A program made the position numbers and the translations under genes. From Stutzerimonas stutzeri (lineage in GTDB: Bacteria > Pseudomonadota > Gammaproteobacteria > Pseudomonadales > Pseudomonadaceae), in assembly GCF_024448985.1 (NCBI RefSeq), contig NZ_JAMOII010000018.1, forward strand, positions 1 to 64,000: DNA of 64,000 nucleotides, in the 5' to 3' direction. Shown here one piece after another: positions 17,034 through 26,542 of this stretch. Under the pieces are notes generated by a model. It ran no database searches, was not told where the DNA came from, and was given only the letters and a program-made list of their open reading frames with translations. Each line of letters starts with the position of its first letter. The first letter of the stretch is position 1.

Positions 17034-17061
17034 GCCCGCTGGTCTGCCTAGCGGGCTTTTT
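17034..17061 (+). terminator. rho-independent terminator/attenuator after the TonB receptor
   Basis: GCCCGCTGG...CTAGCGGGC followed by TTTTT lies 53 bases past the receptor stop and just before the DUF3649-PepSY-DUF3325 genes. Read-through or a separate promoter is needed to express them. Confidence 0.75.
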
Positions 17062-17097
17062 CGTATGACTTCAGCTGTTTCCCACCGGGAGCCTGTC

Positions 17098-17400
17098 GTG
17101 ACTCGTTCCGTATCGCACTCGCGAACCGCATGGCCTGACATCGCCGCGCGCACCGCCCTCGCCATTCTTGGCGGCTATGCCTTCACCTACGCCGCGACGG
17201 CTGCCTTGGCGCGGCTGTTACCGCTGGATCGCGTCGATGCCCTGACCACCGCCTCGTTACTGTCGTTCGTGGTTTATCTGGCGTTCATGCTCTGGGCATT
17301 CGCTGCGGCGTCAGTGCGTCGAGTGCTGGCTGGTTTAAGCGGCGCCCTACCCCTGGCAGCCATCGGCTTCTGGCCACAACTGATGGGGGTTGTGGGATGA
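17098..17400 (+). CDS. DUF3649 small membrane protein (iron-cassette partner)
   Basis: The product (100 residues from GTG 17098) has three predicted membrane helices (about residues 17-37, 48-68 and 73-95) and matches DUF3649, a family found beside TonB receptors and PepSY-TM proteins. GGGAG six bases upstream supports the GTG. ATG 17065 is in frame but sits only three bases after the terminator T run. Its last four bases overlap the next start (ATGA), so it is translationally coupled to the PepSY protein. A role in ferric-siderophore reduction or processing is inferred from context. Confidence 0.75.
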   Translation: MTRSVSHSRTAWPDIAARTALAILGGYAFTYAATAALARLLPLDRVDALTTASLLSFVVYLAFMLWAFAAASVRRVLAGLSGALPLAAIGFWPQLMGVVG

Positions 17401-18962
17401 AGCAAAAGACCGTCACCCAATCCATGTCTTGGCTGCATACCTGGTGCGGGCTGCTGATCGGCTGGGTGCTGTTCGCCATCTTTCTCACCGGCACCCTGGC
17501 GGTGTTCGACAAGGAAATCAGTTGGTGGATGCAGCCGGAGTTGACCGATCAGGGCCAGTCGCCTGCAGCTGCCGCCAACGTCGCGCAGCACTGGCTATCG
17601 AAGAATCATCCAGACGAGTCGAACTGGAACATCAGCCTGCCGACCGAGCGCTCGCCGGCGCTCAGCGTATCCGTCGGGGAACGGCGTCGCGGTGCCGGTA
17701 GCACTCACCTCGATCCATTGACGGGCGAAACCGTCGAGGCCCGGGAAACCATCGGCGGCAATTTCTTCTTCCATTTCCACTACACCCTGCATATGCCACG
17801 GCTGCTCGGCATCTGGGTGGTTGGGTTCGCGGCGATGGCCATGCTGGTGGCGTTGATCAGCGGCATCATCATCCACAAGAAAATCTTCAAGGAGTTCTTC
17901 ACCTTCCGCCCGGCCAAAGGGCAGCGCTCCTGGCTCGACGGCCACAATGCCAGCGCCGTCCTGCTGTTGCCGTTCCACCTGATGATTACCTACACAGGAC
18001 TGGCGATTTTCTTCGTGCTCTATATGCCGGCAGCAGTCGATGCACTGTACGACGGCGATCGCCAGGCCTATTTCCGCGAGGCGCAACCGGCCCGTGCCGC
18101 CGCTCAGGTGTCGCGCGGCGAGGACCGCGGCAGCAAACCCGTCCAGGCGCCGGCTGCGCCACTACTGGCGCTGGGTGAGATCGTCAGCCGTGCCGAAGCG
18201 CACTATGGCGCCGGGATGATTGGCGGCCTGACCGTGAGCAACCCCGGCCGAGCAGATGCCCAGGTCACGGCGCGGCCGGTGCTGGGTAACCGCATCGAAC
18301 TGACCAAGGGCGAAGGTATGGTCTTCAACGGTGTCACCGGTGAGCTGATCCAGGCTCCCGAACCGTCGCGCACCAGCCAGCTGACCCAACGCGTGATGGC
18401 GGGCCTGCACTTTGCCCAGTTCGGCGGCTACCCGATGCGCTGGCTGTATTTCATCTGCGGTCTGGTCAGCTGCGCCATGATCGCAACGGGGCTGGTGCTT
18501 TATGCGGTCAAGCAACGCAAGCAGGCAAACGCCAACCTGCAGTTTCTCCGGTTAGTGGAAAGCCTCAACGTGGCGGCAGTCGCCGGGCTTTCGCTGGCCT
18601 GCATCGCGCTCCTCTGGGGCAACCGGGTGCTGCCGGCGGAGTTGGCCGGGCGGCAAGACTGGGAGCTGCGGATGTTCTTCGGTGTCTGGGCACTGAGCTG
18701 GCTGCATGGCTGGGTACGCAAGCCGATGCAAGCCTGGCGTGAACAGCTGTCTGCCGCAGCGGCACTGGCGCTCGCCCTGCCGGCGCTGGACCTGATGACA
18801 ACCGACGCGTCACTGGACGGCATTCGGCAGTCGGTCCTTGCATCCGTATTCGCCATGGGTCTGCTGATCGGCTGGACCGCCTGGAAACTCCCTACGGTCG
18901 TCGCTGCGAGAAAAGCCCGCCAACCCCAGCTCGACGGCACAGTCACAGGAGTCTCGTCATGA
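17397..18962 (+). CDS. PepSY-associated transmembrane protein (siderophore-iron reductase-like)
   Basis: The 521-residue inner-membrane protein has the PepSY-TM layout: helix 1 GLLIGWVLFAIFLTGTLAVF (about residues 19-38), a periplasmic region, HFHYTLHMPRLLGIWVVGFA, helix 2-3 with HLMITYTGLAIFFVLYM, another periplasmic PepSY stretch, then several C-terminal helices. Conserved histidines near helix ends (WLHTWCG, FHFHYTLH, DGHNAS) resemble heme ligands in related ferric reductases such as FpvG and PiuB-type proteins. Its likely job is to reduce or release iron from the siderophore at the inner membrane. It overlaps both neighbours by four bases. Confidence 0.82.
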   Translation: MKQKTVTQSMSWLHTWCGLLIGWVLFAIFLTGTLAVFDKEISWWMQPELTDQGQSPAAAANVAQHWLSKNHPDESNWNISLPTERSPALSVSVGERRRGAGSTHLDPLTGETVEARETIGGNFFFHFHYTLHMPRLLGIWVVGFAAMAMLVALISGIIIHKKIFKEFFTFRPAKGQRSWLDGHNASAVLLLPFHLMITYTGLAIFFVLYMPAAVDALYDGDRQAYFREAQPARAAAQVSRGEDRGSKPVQAPAAPLLALGEIVSRAEAHYGAGMIGGLTVSNPGRADAQVTARPVLGNRIELTKGEGMVFNGVTGELIQAPEPSRTSQLTQRVMAGLHFAQFGGYPMRWLYFICGLVSCAMIATGLVLYAVKQRKQANANLQFLRLVESLNVAAVAGLSLACIALLWGNRVLPAELAGRQDWELRMFFGVWALSWLHGWVRKPMQAWREQLSAAAALALALPALDLMTTDASLDGIRQSVLASVFAMGLLIGWTAWKLPTVVAARKARQPQLDGTVTGVSS

Positions 18963-19294
18963 ACGGTTCTGCCCTGCTTGCCAGCCTTCTGCTGGCCTAC
19001 GCCGGCATGCTCGGCTTCTGCCTGGGCAAGGAGCGTCACTGGAAGCAATTGGCTAATCCGCGCGTTCCTGCGCAACTGCGCCGCCTCTGCTTTCCGGCGG
19101 GAGGCTTGCTGCTCGGCCTTGCCGTGTATACCGCTACCGGCGTTTGGCCCGGAGGCATGGCGCTGGTTGGCTGGTTCGGCCTGATCTCCCTCGCCGGCTT
19201 CGCCCTGCTCCTGCTGATCCCCTACGCCCCTCGCTTGGCCATGGGGATGCCGGTGATGGGCAGTCTGCTCTGGGCCGTTGCGGCACTGCTGTGA
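18959..19294 (+). CDS. DUF3325 small membrane protein (iron-cassette partner)
   Basis: The 111-residue protein has three predicted helices (about residues 3-20, 43-62 and 64-108 as a pair) and fits DUF3325, a regular companion of PepSY-TM iron proteins. The start overlaps the PepSY stop by four bases (ATGA). A conserved KERHWKQL follows helix 1. The biochemical role is unknown. It is the last gene of the cassette; 207 bases follow before the K+ channel. Confidence 0.8.
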   Translation: MNGSALLASLLLAYAGMLGFCLGKERHWKQLANPRVPAQLRRLCFPAGGLLLGLAVYTATGVWPGGMALVGWFGLISLAGFALLLLIPYAPRLAMGMPVMGSLLWAVAALL

Positions 19295-19501
19295 TTCTGC
19301 TTTGCCCTGCCCGACTATAAGGCGATACGTGCTCTGGCAGGCGCGGATACGACCATCACGTTCGCCGTCAGCCTCGTTCTCAGGCCGCAAACACGGACGC
19401 GACTGCGTCCATGGCCTCTTTAAACGAAGCAGATGCGCTGTGTAACGTGGCGGTCTCTTGCCTTAAGCTGCCGGCCATCTCACGTCTATTCTGTGACCGT
19501 C

Positions 19502-20272
19502 ATGACCCAGCGTGCCGTATCGCCCTTCCAACTGCTCATTCTCGTGCTCTCGATTTACGTGTTGGGCGCGTTGATCGCCGACATCCTGTTCGACCTGCCA
19601 CCCGACGTATCTGAGTTGCTAAATTACATAGACAACATTGTCTGCCTGTTCTTTTTCATCGACTTTGCTAGACGTCTGCAACTTGCGGAGGATAAATGGC
19701 GCTTCATGCGCTGGGGCTGGATTGACCTGCTGGCCAGCGTACCGGCGGCCGGACTGCAAGCGTTCAAGATGGTGCGCGCCGTGCAGGTGTTGCGTGCGTT
19801 GCGTGCGATCAAGTCGACCCAGATGATCTGGCGCCTGCTGTTTCGCAACCGTGCAGAAAGCATCGTCGTGTCTGCCGCTACGGCCACACTGCTACTCGTC
19901 GCATTCGGTGCGATCACGATGTTGCTGGTCGAGGCGCCTAACCCGCAAAGCGCTATCAATACGCCGGAAGAAGCACTCTGGTGGGCCTTCGTGACCGTCA
20001 CGACCGTCGGTTATGGCGACTACTACCCGGTCACGACCCAAGGCCGTATCGTGGCGGTGCTGCTGATGGTGTCCGGGGTTGGCCTGTTCGGCAGCTTCGC
20101 CGCCTATATCGGCTCGCTGTTTATCGCCGACAAGCATGATGAAAACATCGAACAGCAGGAAGCGGACCGAGCGGTGCTGCACAACCTGCTTGAGCAGGTA
20201 GAAAAGTTGACCACCGAAGTCCAGGCTTTACGAGGGCAACTGGAGGAACGGGGGCAGCCGCCACGGGAGTAA
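19502..20272 (+). CDS. voltage-gated-like potassium channel
   Basis: The 256-residue protein has a six-helix Kv architecture: S1 about 8-28, S2 43-57, S3 71-84, and a short S4-like helix with basic residues at regular spacing (KMVRAVQVLRALRAIK, 89-104). S5 follows at 120-142, then the pore with filter TVTTVGYGD (165-173) and S6 to about 208. A C-terminal heptad-like tail (EQQEADRAVLHNLLEQVEK) probably forms a coiled coil for tetramer assembly. No RCK domain is present. Likely K+ flux and membrane-potential control. It stands alone. Confidence 0.87.
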   Translation: MTQRAVSPFQLLILVLSIYVLGALIADILFDLPPDVSELLNYIDNIVCLFFFIDFARRLQLAEDKWRFMRWGWIDLLASVPAAGLQAFKMVRAVQVLRALRAIKSTQMIWRLLFRNRAESIVVSAATATLLLVAFGAITMLLVEAPNPQSAINTPEEALWWAFVTVTTVGYGDYYPVTTQGRIVAVLLMVSGVGLFGSFAAYIGSLFIADKHDENIEQQEADRAVLHNLLEQVEKLTTEVQALRGQLEERGQPPRE

Positions 20273-20482
20273 TAGTAAGTGCCACCGGTAGCATCTCTCG
20301 GCCTGTCCGCCCAGGCTACCGCCGATCCTGAAGAACGGCACAATCCGCGATACGTACCGAACGTGCGGTAACGTCCGACGCGATCTCCCGCGTCAACCTG
20401 CCGAAAACGCCCAGCGGCCAATCCCAAACCGGCCGCAAGCCATTACAATGCGCGACTTTCGATTCACAGCCGGTCCGCGCTC

Positions 20483-22483
20483 ATGTCCCTACCCCAGCAT
20501 CACCTCGAACTGCTCAGCCCCGCGCGGGATGTGTCCATTGCCAAGGAAGCCATTCTGCATGGCGCCGATGCGGTGTACATCGGCGGGCCGAGTTTCGGTG
20601 CGCGGCACAACGCCGAGAACAGCGTGGAGGACATTGCCGAGCTGGTGACTTTCGCCCACCTGTTCCATGCGCGGGTCTTCGTCACCATCAACACCATTCT
20701 TCATGACGATGAACTGGAAGCTGCGCGCGCGCTGATCTGGCAGCTGTATGAGATCGGTGTCGACGCGCTGATCGTGCAGGACATGGGCGTGATGGAAATG
20801 GACATCCCGCCAATCGAGCTGCACGCCAGCACCCAGACGGACATCCGCACCCTGGAGCGCGCCAAGTTCCTAGACAAGGCCGGCTTCTCACAGCTGGTGC
20901 TGGCGCGCGAGCTGAACCTGCAGGAAATCCGCGCGATCAGCGATGCCACCGACGCTGCCATCGAGTTCTTCATTCACGGTGCCCTGTGCGTAGCGTTTTC
21001 CGGACAGTGCAACATCTCCCATGCGCAAAACGGCCGCAGCGCCAACCGTGGCGACTGCTCCCAGGCGTGCCGCCTGCCCTACACACTCAAGGATGATCAG
21101 GGCCGCGTCGTCGCGTTCGACAAGCACCTGCTATCAATGAAGGACAACAACCAGAGCGCCAACTTGCGGGCTCTGGTCGATGCCGGCGTACGTTCATTCA
21201 AGATCGAGGGGCGCTACAAGGATGTGAGCTACGTGAAGAACATCACCGCTTACTACCGCCAGCGCCTCGACGAGATTCTCGAAGGCCGCACCGATCTGCA
21301 GCGCGCCTCCAGCGGCCGCACCGATCACTTCTTCGTGCCGGACCCGGACAAGACTTTCCACCGCGGCAGCACCGACTACTTCGTCACCGACCGCAAGATC
21401 GACATCGGCGCCTTCGATTCACCGACGTTTACCGGCCTCGCCGTGGGCGAAGTGCTCAAGGTCGGCAAGCACGACCTCACCGTTCAGACGCGCGAGCCGC
21501 TGTCTAACGGTGACGGCCTGAACGTGCTGGTCAAACGCGAAGTGGTGGGCTTTCGCGCCAGCGTCGTTGAGCCACTGGGGCAGTTCGAAGAGGACGGCCA
21601 GCAGCTCATGCAGTACCGCGTCGAACCCAACGAGATGCCGGCTGCCCTGCGTCAGCTGCGTCCGAACCATCCGCTGAACCGCAACCTGGATCACAACTGG
21701 CAGAACGCGCTGCTCAAGACCTCCGCCGAGCGTCGCGTTGGGGTCCGCTGGTTGGCCAAACTGCGCGCCGATGAGCTCGAGCTTCACGTTACCAGCGAGG
21801 AAGGCGCTTATGCCTCCGTCTCGCTGGCTGGCCCGTTCGGCGAAGCGAAAAAGCCCGAGCAGGTGCCCGGTCAGATCGCCGAACTGCTGAGTCAGCTGGG
21901 TACAACCATCTACCACGCCGAAGAAGTCTACGTGGACGCGCCTCAGGCGTTCTTCATCCCGAATTCGCAGCTCAAAGCCCTGCGCCGCGAAGCCATCGAT
22001 GCGCTCACCGAGGCCCGCGAAGCAATCCGCCCGCTGGGCAGCCGCAAGGCCGTCAGCGTACCGCCGCCGGTCTACCCGGAATCGCATCTGACTTTCCTCG
22101 CCAACGTCTACAACGAAAAGGCGCGCACCTTCTACCAGCGCTACGGTGTCGAGCTGATCGATGCGGCCTTCGAGGCCCACGAGGAAACCGGCGAAGTGCC
22201 GGTGATGATCACGAAGCACTGCCTGCGCTTCTCCTTCAACCTGTGCCCGAAGCAAGCCAAGGGCGTCACCGGCGTGCGCACCAAGGTTGCCCCGATGCAG
22301 CTGATTCACGGCGATGAGGTTTTAACGTTGAAGTTCGACTGCAAGCCGTGCGAGATGCATGTGATTGGCAAGATCAAGGGCAACATCCTCAACCTGCCGC
22401 AGCCGGGCAGCGCAGCCAGCGTCGTCGGCCACATCACGCCGGCCGATCTGATGAAGACCATTCGCAGCAAACCACACGCCTGA
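20483..22483 (+). CDS. rlhA: 23S rRNA 5-hydroxycytidine (C2501) synthase RlhA
   Basis: The 666-residue peptidase-U32 family protein follows E. coli RlhA (YdcP) closely along its whole length. It starts LELLSPARDVSIAKEAILHG, has ADAVYIGGPSFGARHNAENS, then HGALCVAFSGQCNISHAQNG near residues 165-185 and GDCSQACRLPY, whose cysteines are the signature of tRNA/rRNA hydroxylases of this family. The C-terminal region (CLRFSFNLCPKQAKG, LKFDCKPCEMHVIGK) holds a second cysteine set. In E. coli the enzyme hydroxylates C2501 using prephenate-derived chemistry with an iron-sulfur cluster. Monocistronic. Confidence 0.9.
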   Translation: MSLPQHHLELLSPARDVSIAKEAILHGADAVYIGGPSFGARHNAENSVEDIAELVTFAHLFHARVFVTINTILHDDELEAARALIWQLYEIGVDALIVQDMGVMEMDIPPIELHASTQTDIRTLERAKFLDKAGFSQLVLARELNLQEIRAISDATDAAIEFFIHGALCVAFSGQCNISHAQNGRSANRGDCSQACRLPYTLKDDQGRVVAFDKHLLSMKDNNQSANLRALVDAGVRSFKIEGRYKDVSYVKNITAYYRQRLDEILEGRTDLQRASSGRTDHFFVPDPDKTFHRGSTDYFVTDRKIDIGAFDSPTFTGLAVGEVLKVGKHDLTVQTREPLSNGDGLNVLVKREVVGFRASVVEPLGQFEEDGQQLMQYRVEPNEMPAALRQLRPNHPLNRNLDHNWQNALLKTSAERRVGVRWLAKLRADELELHVTSEEGAYASVSLAGPFGEAKKPEQVPGQIAELLSQLGTTIYHAEEVYVDAPQAFFIPNSQLKALRREAIDALTEAREAIRPLGSRKAVSVPPPVYPESHLTFLANVYNEKARTFYQRYGVELIDAAFEAHEETGEVPVMITKHCLRFSFNLCPKQAKGVTGVRTKVAPMQLIHGDEVLTLKFDCKPCEMHVIGKIKGNILNLPQPGSAASVVGHITPADLMKTIRSKPHA

Positions 22484-22732
22484 CCAAGGCGGTCGTCAGG
22501 CGCCGAGGTGGTGCCCGCATGGCGGTCTGCCCTGGACCGCCTGATCCTCCGCTAACAACTCATCCGCCTTGCACCTAATCATCGCCGGAGAAACGATTGG
22601 TTCCGGCGTAACGGCATGTCACCGATTATTCGCTTGATGAGCAAACTTAATGGCGAATGGACACTCCTACTGGCACCGCACCCCTGCATTCCGGGCGACA
22701 GCACAGCTCAGCGTGATGACGAGGATCGAAAC

Positions 22733-23146
22733 ATGCGCCACAGGACAGTCAGTTGGTTAATCACTCTGCTGATATTCGCCGTTGTTACCGGTTGTGCGAC
22801 GCCTCCGCCCAAAGAACCCACGACAAGCCCCACGCCTCCACCCGCCTCAAGCGAGCACATCGGCTCCGGAAAGGCCTCGTACTACGGCAACCAGCATCAC
22901 AATAAGCAGACCGCGAGCGGCGAACGCTTCGATCAGGGAGCACTGACAGCTGCCCATCGCACTTTGCCTTTTGGCACGAAAGTCCGGGTGACGAACACAC
23001 GCAACGGCAAGAGCGTGGTCGTACGCATCAATGACCGCGGCCCCTTCGTCCGCGGTCGAATCATCGATTTGTCGAAAGCTGCGTTCGAGCGCATCGCTAG
23101 TACGCGTTCTGGGGTCGTCCGGGTACGTCTGGAAAAAGTTGACTGA
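22733..23146 (+). CDS. RlpA-like septal-ring lipoprotein (double-psi beta-barrel)
   Basis: The 137-residue protein has a lipoprotein signal peptide with lipobox VVTGC (Cys21), a Pro/Thr-rich linker, and a compact RlpA domain: GKASYYGNQHHNKQTASGER, HRTLPFGTKVRVTN, VVVRINDRGPF and the active-site HIS/ASP set of this fold. RlpA proteins are outer-membrane lytic transglycosylases acting on naked glycan strands. This one lacks the C-terminal SPOR domain of the main RlpA, so it is probably a paralogue not targeted by denuded glycans. GAGG upstream supports ATG 22733. Confidence 0.85.
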   Translation: MRHRTVSWLITLLIFAVVTGCATPPPKEPTTSPTPPPASSEHIGSGKASYYGNQHHNKQTASGERFDQGALTAAHRTLPFGTKVRVTNTRNGKSVVVRINDRGPFVRGRIIDLSKAAFERIASTRSGVVRVRLEKVD

Positions 23147-23383
23147 ATCGCAACGACGTCTCGCCCTGAAGACATCGACTCCTGGTCCCGCTGAACGCTT
23201 TCCAGGCAGGACAAGCACTGCGTTCCACCCCTGCGGTCCACGCCGCCAGGCCGTTGGTTCACAGCCGAGACTGAGGCTCTCACTGGCAAGCCCGCCTCTG
23301 AAAAAACATTAGCTTGTGCGCCTATCAAGTACCGCTACGGCGTGCCGATAGAAAGGCACGTCAACCCACTGCGCGGTGCATTC

Positions 23384-24697
23384 ATGTTCAACGGCCATCT
23401 AAAAAAACAACTCGAAGAGCAGGCAGCCGAGTTGTACATCCTGCGTCAGTTCCGCGACCAGATGAACGCCACCAAACTATTCATCACGCTCGATCCCGAG
23501 TTTCGAATTGCGGATGTCAACCAGCAGTTCGCCAGGACGCTCGGCTACACAGTTGATCAACTGAAAGGCCGCGCGATGGCGGAAATAGTGCCGTCTTATG
23601 TGAAAAACCTGCCGTGTTTTCACCAGTTCCGTGCTGCGATCGCCAAGCTGGCCCCCATTAGCGATGACTACCGGTATCTGCATGCTGATGGCAGCCTCGC
23701 ATGGCTGCATGTCGACTGGTATCCGATTCAATCTGAACAAGGCGCTCTGCTGAGCATTCGCGGCTTCGCTCGGGATGTGACGAAGGATTTGACGACGGCG
23801 AAAGAGCACGAGGCTTTCATCAACGCCCTGCTTCGCTCCACCGCGGTCATTCAGTTCAATCTGGACGGCACCGTAATCACCGCCAACGACCAGTTTCTTC
23901 GGGCGATGGGCTATTCGCTCCAGCAGATCGTTGGCAAGCATCACAGCCTGTTCTGCACGCCTGGCGAAGCCGGATCGCAGCAGTACAAGCATTTCTGGCA
24001 GACGCTCAACCGCGGCGAGTTCGTGTCCAACCGTTTCAAACGACTCGACAGCCAGGGCCGCGATGTCTGGCTCGAGGCAAGCTACAACCCGGTGCACGAT
24101 ACCGAGGGCAACTTGTTCAAGGTGGTGAAGTTCGCCAGTGTGGTCAGTGATCAGGTCGCACGTGAAGAAGAAGTCAGGGACGCGGCGAGCATTGCCTATG
24201 AAGTGTCTCGGCAGACCGACACCAGCGCTGAGCGCGGCGCTGTAGTGGTTAAGGAAACGGTCGCGACCATGCAGCGCATCGCCAAGGAAGTGGAGTCGGC
24301 CACGCACGGCATCGAGGCGTTGGGCAAGCAGTCATTGCTGATCAGCACGATGGTGCAAACCATTGGCGGCATCGCCGCGCAGACCAACCTGCTGGCTCTG
24401 AACGCAGCCATCGAAGCCGCACGTGCCGGTGAGCAGGGTCGCGGTTTCGCCGTGGTTGCCGATGAAGTACGTCAACTGGCCGGCCGCACCAGTGCCGCCA
24501 CCGAAGAGATCGTCACGGTGGTGCAGAAGAACCAGGCATTGGTCGACGAGGCCGTACGGGAGATGGCCAACAGCCGCGAGCAAGCTGCCGCAGGTTTGTC
24601 ACTGGCCAACCAGGCCGGTGAGGTGATCGTTGAGATTCAAGACGGCGCCAAGCAGGTCGTCAGCGCAGTCGGCCGCTTCGCCAACGAGCTGAAATAA
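23384..24697 (+). CDS. soluble PAS-PAS methyl-accepting chemotaxis protein (BdlA-like)
   Basis: The 437-residue protein has no membrane helix. A short coiled coil leads into PAS1 (about residues 25-125; [20 protein letters not shown]), PAS2 (145-250; [20 protein letters not shown]) and an MCP signalling domain (265-430) with the hairpin tip [20 protein letters not shown] and [17 protein letters not shown]. This order and size match BdlA, the P. aeruginosa biofilm-dispersion receptor, and other Aer2-like soluble receptors. The PAS domains may hold heme or FAD. No che genes are adjacent, so it would join arrays encoded elsewhere. Confidence 0.85.
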   Translation: MFNGHLKKQLEEQAAELYILRQFRDQMNATKLFITLDPEFRIADVNQQFARTLGYTVDQLKGRAMAEIVPSYVKNLPCFHQFRAAIAKLAPISDDYRYLHADGSLAWLHVDWYPIQSEQGALLSIRGFARDVTKDLTTAKEHEAFINALLRSTAVIQFNLDGTVITANDQFLRAMGYSLQQIVGKHHSLFCTPGEAGSQQYKHFWQTLNRGEFVSNRFKRLDSQGRDVWLEASYNPVHDTEGNLFKVVKFASVVSDQVAREEEVRDAASIAYEVSRQTDTSAERGAVVVKETVATMQRIAKEVESATHGIEALGKQSLLISTMVQTIGGIAAQTNLLALNAAIEAARAGEQGRGFAVVADEVRQLAGRTSAATEEIVTVVQKNQALVDEAVREMANSREQAAAGLSLANQAGEVIVEIQDGAKQVVSAVGRFANELK

Positions 24698-24714
24698 GCC
24701 CTGAGCGGTAACGT

Positions 24715-24736
24715 GGCGGATGGCATTCCATCCGCC
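24715..24736. terminator. hairpin between convergent chemoreceptor and sotB
   Basis: GGCGGATGG-CATT-CCATCCGCC is a perfect 9-bp stem with a four-base loop, placed between two convergent stop codons. The T run is poor (CTTGC), so termination is probable but not certain. Confidence 0.6.
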
Positions 24737-24747
24737 CTTGCATCGAA

Positions 24748-25938
24748 TCAGAGCGCGGCGTGGCCCACCGGCCGGGCATAACGATAGGTCGCAAAACAGC
24801 ACAGCATGATGCCGCTCAACGCCAGCAGGCCGGCGACGATGCCTACATTGCTCAGGCCCAAGTGGCGGGTGACGAGGCTACCCAGCAGTGCGCCCCCACC
24901 GATCCCGACGTTGTATACGCCGGAGAACATCGCCATCGCGACGTCAGTCGCATCAGAAGCAAGGTTCAGAACCTTCGACTGCGCCGCCAGACCGAAGCAC
25001 ATCCCGGCGACGCCCCAAACCATCACCAGCGCACCCAGCATCGACGGATCGCGCGCGGCCGGCAGCAACAGCAGCAAGCAAACGGCCATGGTCGAAATCG
25101 CGGCGATCATGAAGCCTCTCGGAAAGCGCCCGCTGTAACGGCTGAACAGGATCGTACCGAGAATCCCGGCGCCACCGAACATCAACAGCAGTACAGTGGT
25201 CATGCCCCCGCTCAGGTGCGCGATCATCTGTGCGAAAGGCTCAATATAGGTGTACGCCGTGAACTGAGCGGTGATCACCAGCGCAGTCAGCACATAGGCC
25301 GCCACCAGCGCCGGACGTTTGAACAGCATTGGCAAGCTGCGCAGCGAACCGGAATTCTGGCTGGGCAGCAATGGCAGCGTCCGCGCCAGGCAGAGCACCA
25401 CCAGCGCGGCTATCACAGCTATCGACAGGAAGGTCGTGCGCCAACCCAGCCATTCTCCAACCACTCGGCCGATGGGAATGCCCAGCACCATGGCCAATGC
25501 ACTACCGGTCGCTAGCAGGCCCAATGCCTGTGCTTGCTTGCCCGGTGGCGCAACGCGCACGGCAAGCGACGCGGTGATCGACCAGAACACCGCGTGCGCC
25601 AGCGCGATACCGATGCGGCTGAGCATCAGCATGCCGAAGCTCGACGCCACGCTCGACACCAGGTGGCTGCCGATGAACACCGCGAACACGAAAATCAGCA
25701 GCGTGCGGCGCTCTACGTTGCGAGTCAGCAGCATCATCGGCAGCGACATCAGCGCTACCACCCAGGCATAGATGGTCAACATCAGGCCGACCTGGGACGG
25801 CGGCATGTCGAACGAGCTGCCGATGTCGCTGAGCAAGGCGACCGGGACGAACTCGGTGGTGTTGAAGATGAAAGCGGCTAGGGCCAGTGCAACGACACTG
25901 AGCCAGCTCCCAGCGTGGGAGGATTGCGATTCGTTCAT
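24748..25938 (-). CDS. sotB: sugar efflux transporter SotB (MFS)
   Basis: The 396-residue product has the same length as E. coli SotB and matches it along the chain: [60 protein letters not shown]-type segments, and [20 protein letters not shown]. Twelve membrane helices are expected. SotB exports arabinose, IPTG and related sugars by proton antiport. The ATG at 25938 gives the family's usual N-terminus; a longer frame upstream adds a non-conserved part. A MITE-like element begins 45 bases upstream and may carry or disturb the promoter. Confidence 0.88.
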   Translation of the reverse strand: MNESQSSHAGSWLSVVALALAAFIFNTTEFVPVALLSDIGSSFDMPPSQVGLMLTIYAWVVALMSLPMMLLTRNVERRTLLIFVFAVFIGSHLVSSVASSFGMLMLSRIGIALAHAVFWSITASLAVRVAPPGKQAQALGLLATGSALAMVLGIPIGRVVGEWLGWRTTFLSIAVIAALVVLCLARTLPLLPSQNSGSLRSLPMLFKRPALVAAYVLTALVITAQFTAYTYIEPFAQMIAHLSGGMTTVLLLMFGGAGILGTILFSRYSGRFPRGFMIAAISTMAVCLLLLLPAARDPSMLGALVMVWGVAGMCFGLAAQSKVLNLASDATDVAMAMFSGVYNVGIGGGALLGSLVTRHLGLSNVGIVAGLLALSGIMLCCFATYRYARPVGHAAL

Positions 25939-25982
25939 GTGGGCGATGTCTTGATGCTGCCAATCGGCAACCGCAGCGCGCA

Positions 25983-26143
25983 TTTTTGAAAAGCTATGTC
26001 TGTTGGCGCAAAGGCCCGCAGTGTGGGCAAAGCGACGTTCCGCTTCAGCCCACCAACGCGGTCAGCGTGGGCTAAAGCCCACCCTACAAGGCTCGGAGCC
26101 TTCCCAAAACCAATTGGCAACAGACATAGCCTTTTTGAAAAGG
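25983..26143. mobile_element. MITE-like element with 13-bp terminal inverted repeats
   Basis: GCTATGTCTGTTG at 25993-26005 is repeated exactly in inverse orientation at 26118-26130, enclosing 138 bp with no gene. TTTTTGAAAA occurs directly outside both ends (25983-25992 and 26132-26141), a possible target duplication. Inside is a second palindrome, CGCTTCAGCCCACC ... GTGGGCTAAAGCCCACCC, the same motif as in the glpR-glpD repeat array. It sits directly upstream of sotB. Confidence 0.65.
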
Positions 26144-26542
26144 CACACCACAGCGTGACGAGAGAGAATTCAGGGATGACGGTCGTGCTCGATCACCACA
26201 ACGCACCCGGCCCGCGAGCTTCGAAGAAGTGCGGGCAGCAACGGATACGATTGGAGGGCGAAACAAGACAGTCGGAGCGGCGCGGATTCTACGCCCGTGC
26301 CGTGCCGATGTCAGGTCGCGAAAACTATCTGCGACGAGCGGCCGCAGCTGCTCTTCGCAACGCTGCGATGGGCTTGCAGCCTGATTCCCTCAACGCTCTT
26401 GTTGGCAGCACACCGAGCGCCATCCACTTTGGGGAATGTTTTCAGTTCATTCGTCAATCGCATCCTCACCACTCGGCGTTCAACCGAAACTTTCCTGCCC
26501 GCCATCAGCCGTACCTACAGAACCCACGTATCTGGAGGATGT
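26144..26542. other. intergenic region upstream of the stress-type SDR
   Basis: These 399 bases contain no supported gene. The frame that continues upstream of the SDR lacks a ribosome site and protein-like sequence. The promoter of the SDR-YflT pair is presumably in the last 100 bases. Confidence 0.5.

Noticed and set aside
21419-22309. A 296-codon minus-strand open frame across rlhA
   Set aside because: Shadow of a gene whose sequence matches RlhA along its full length.
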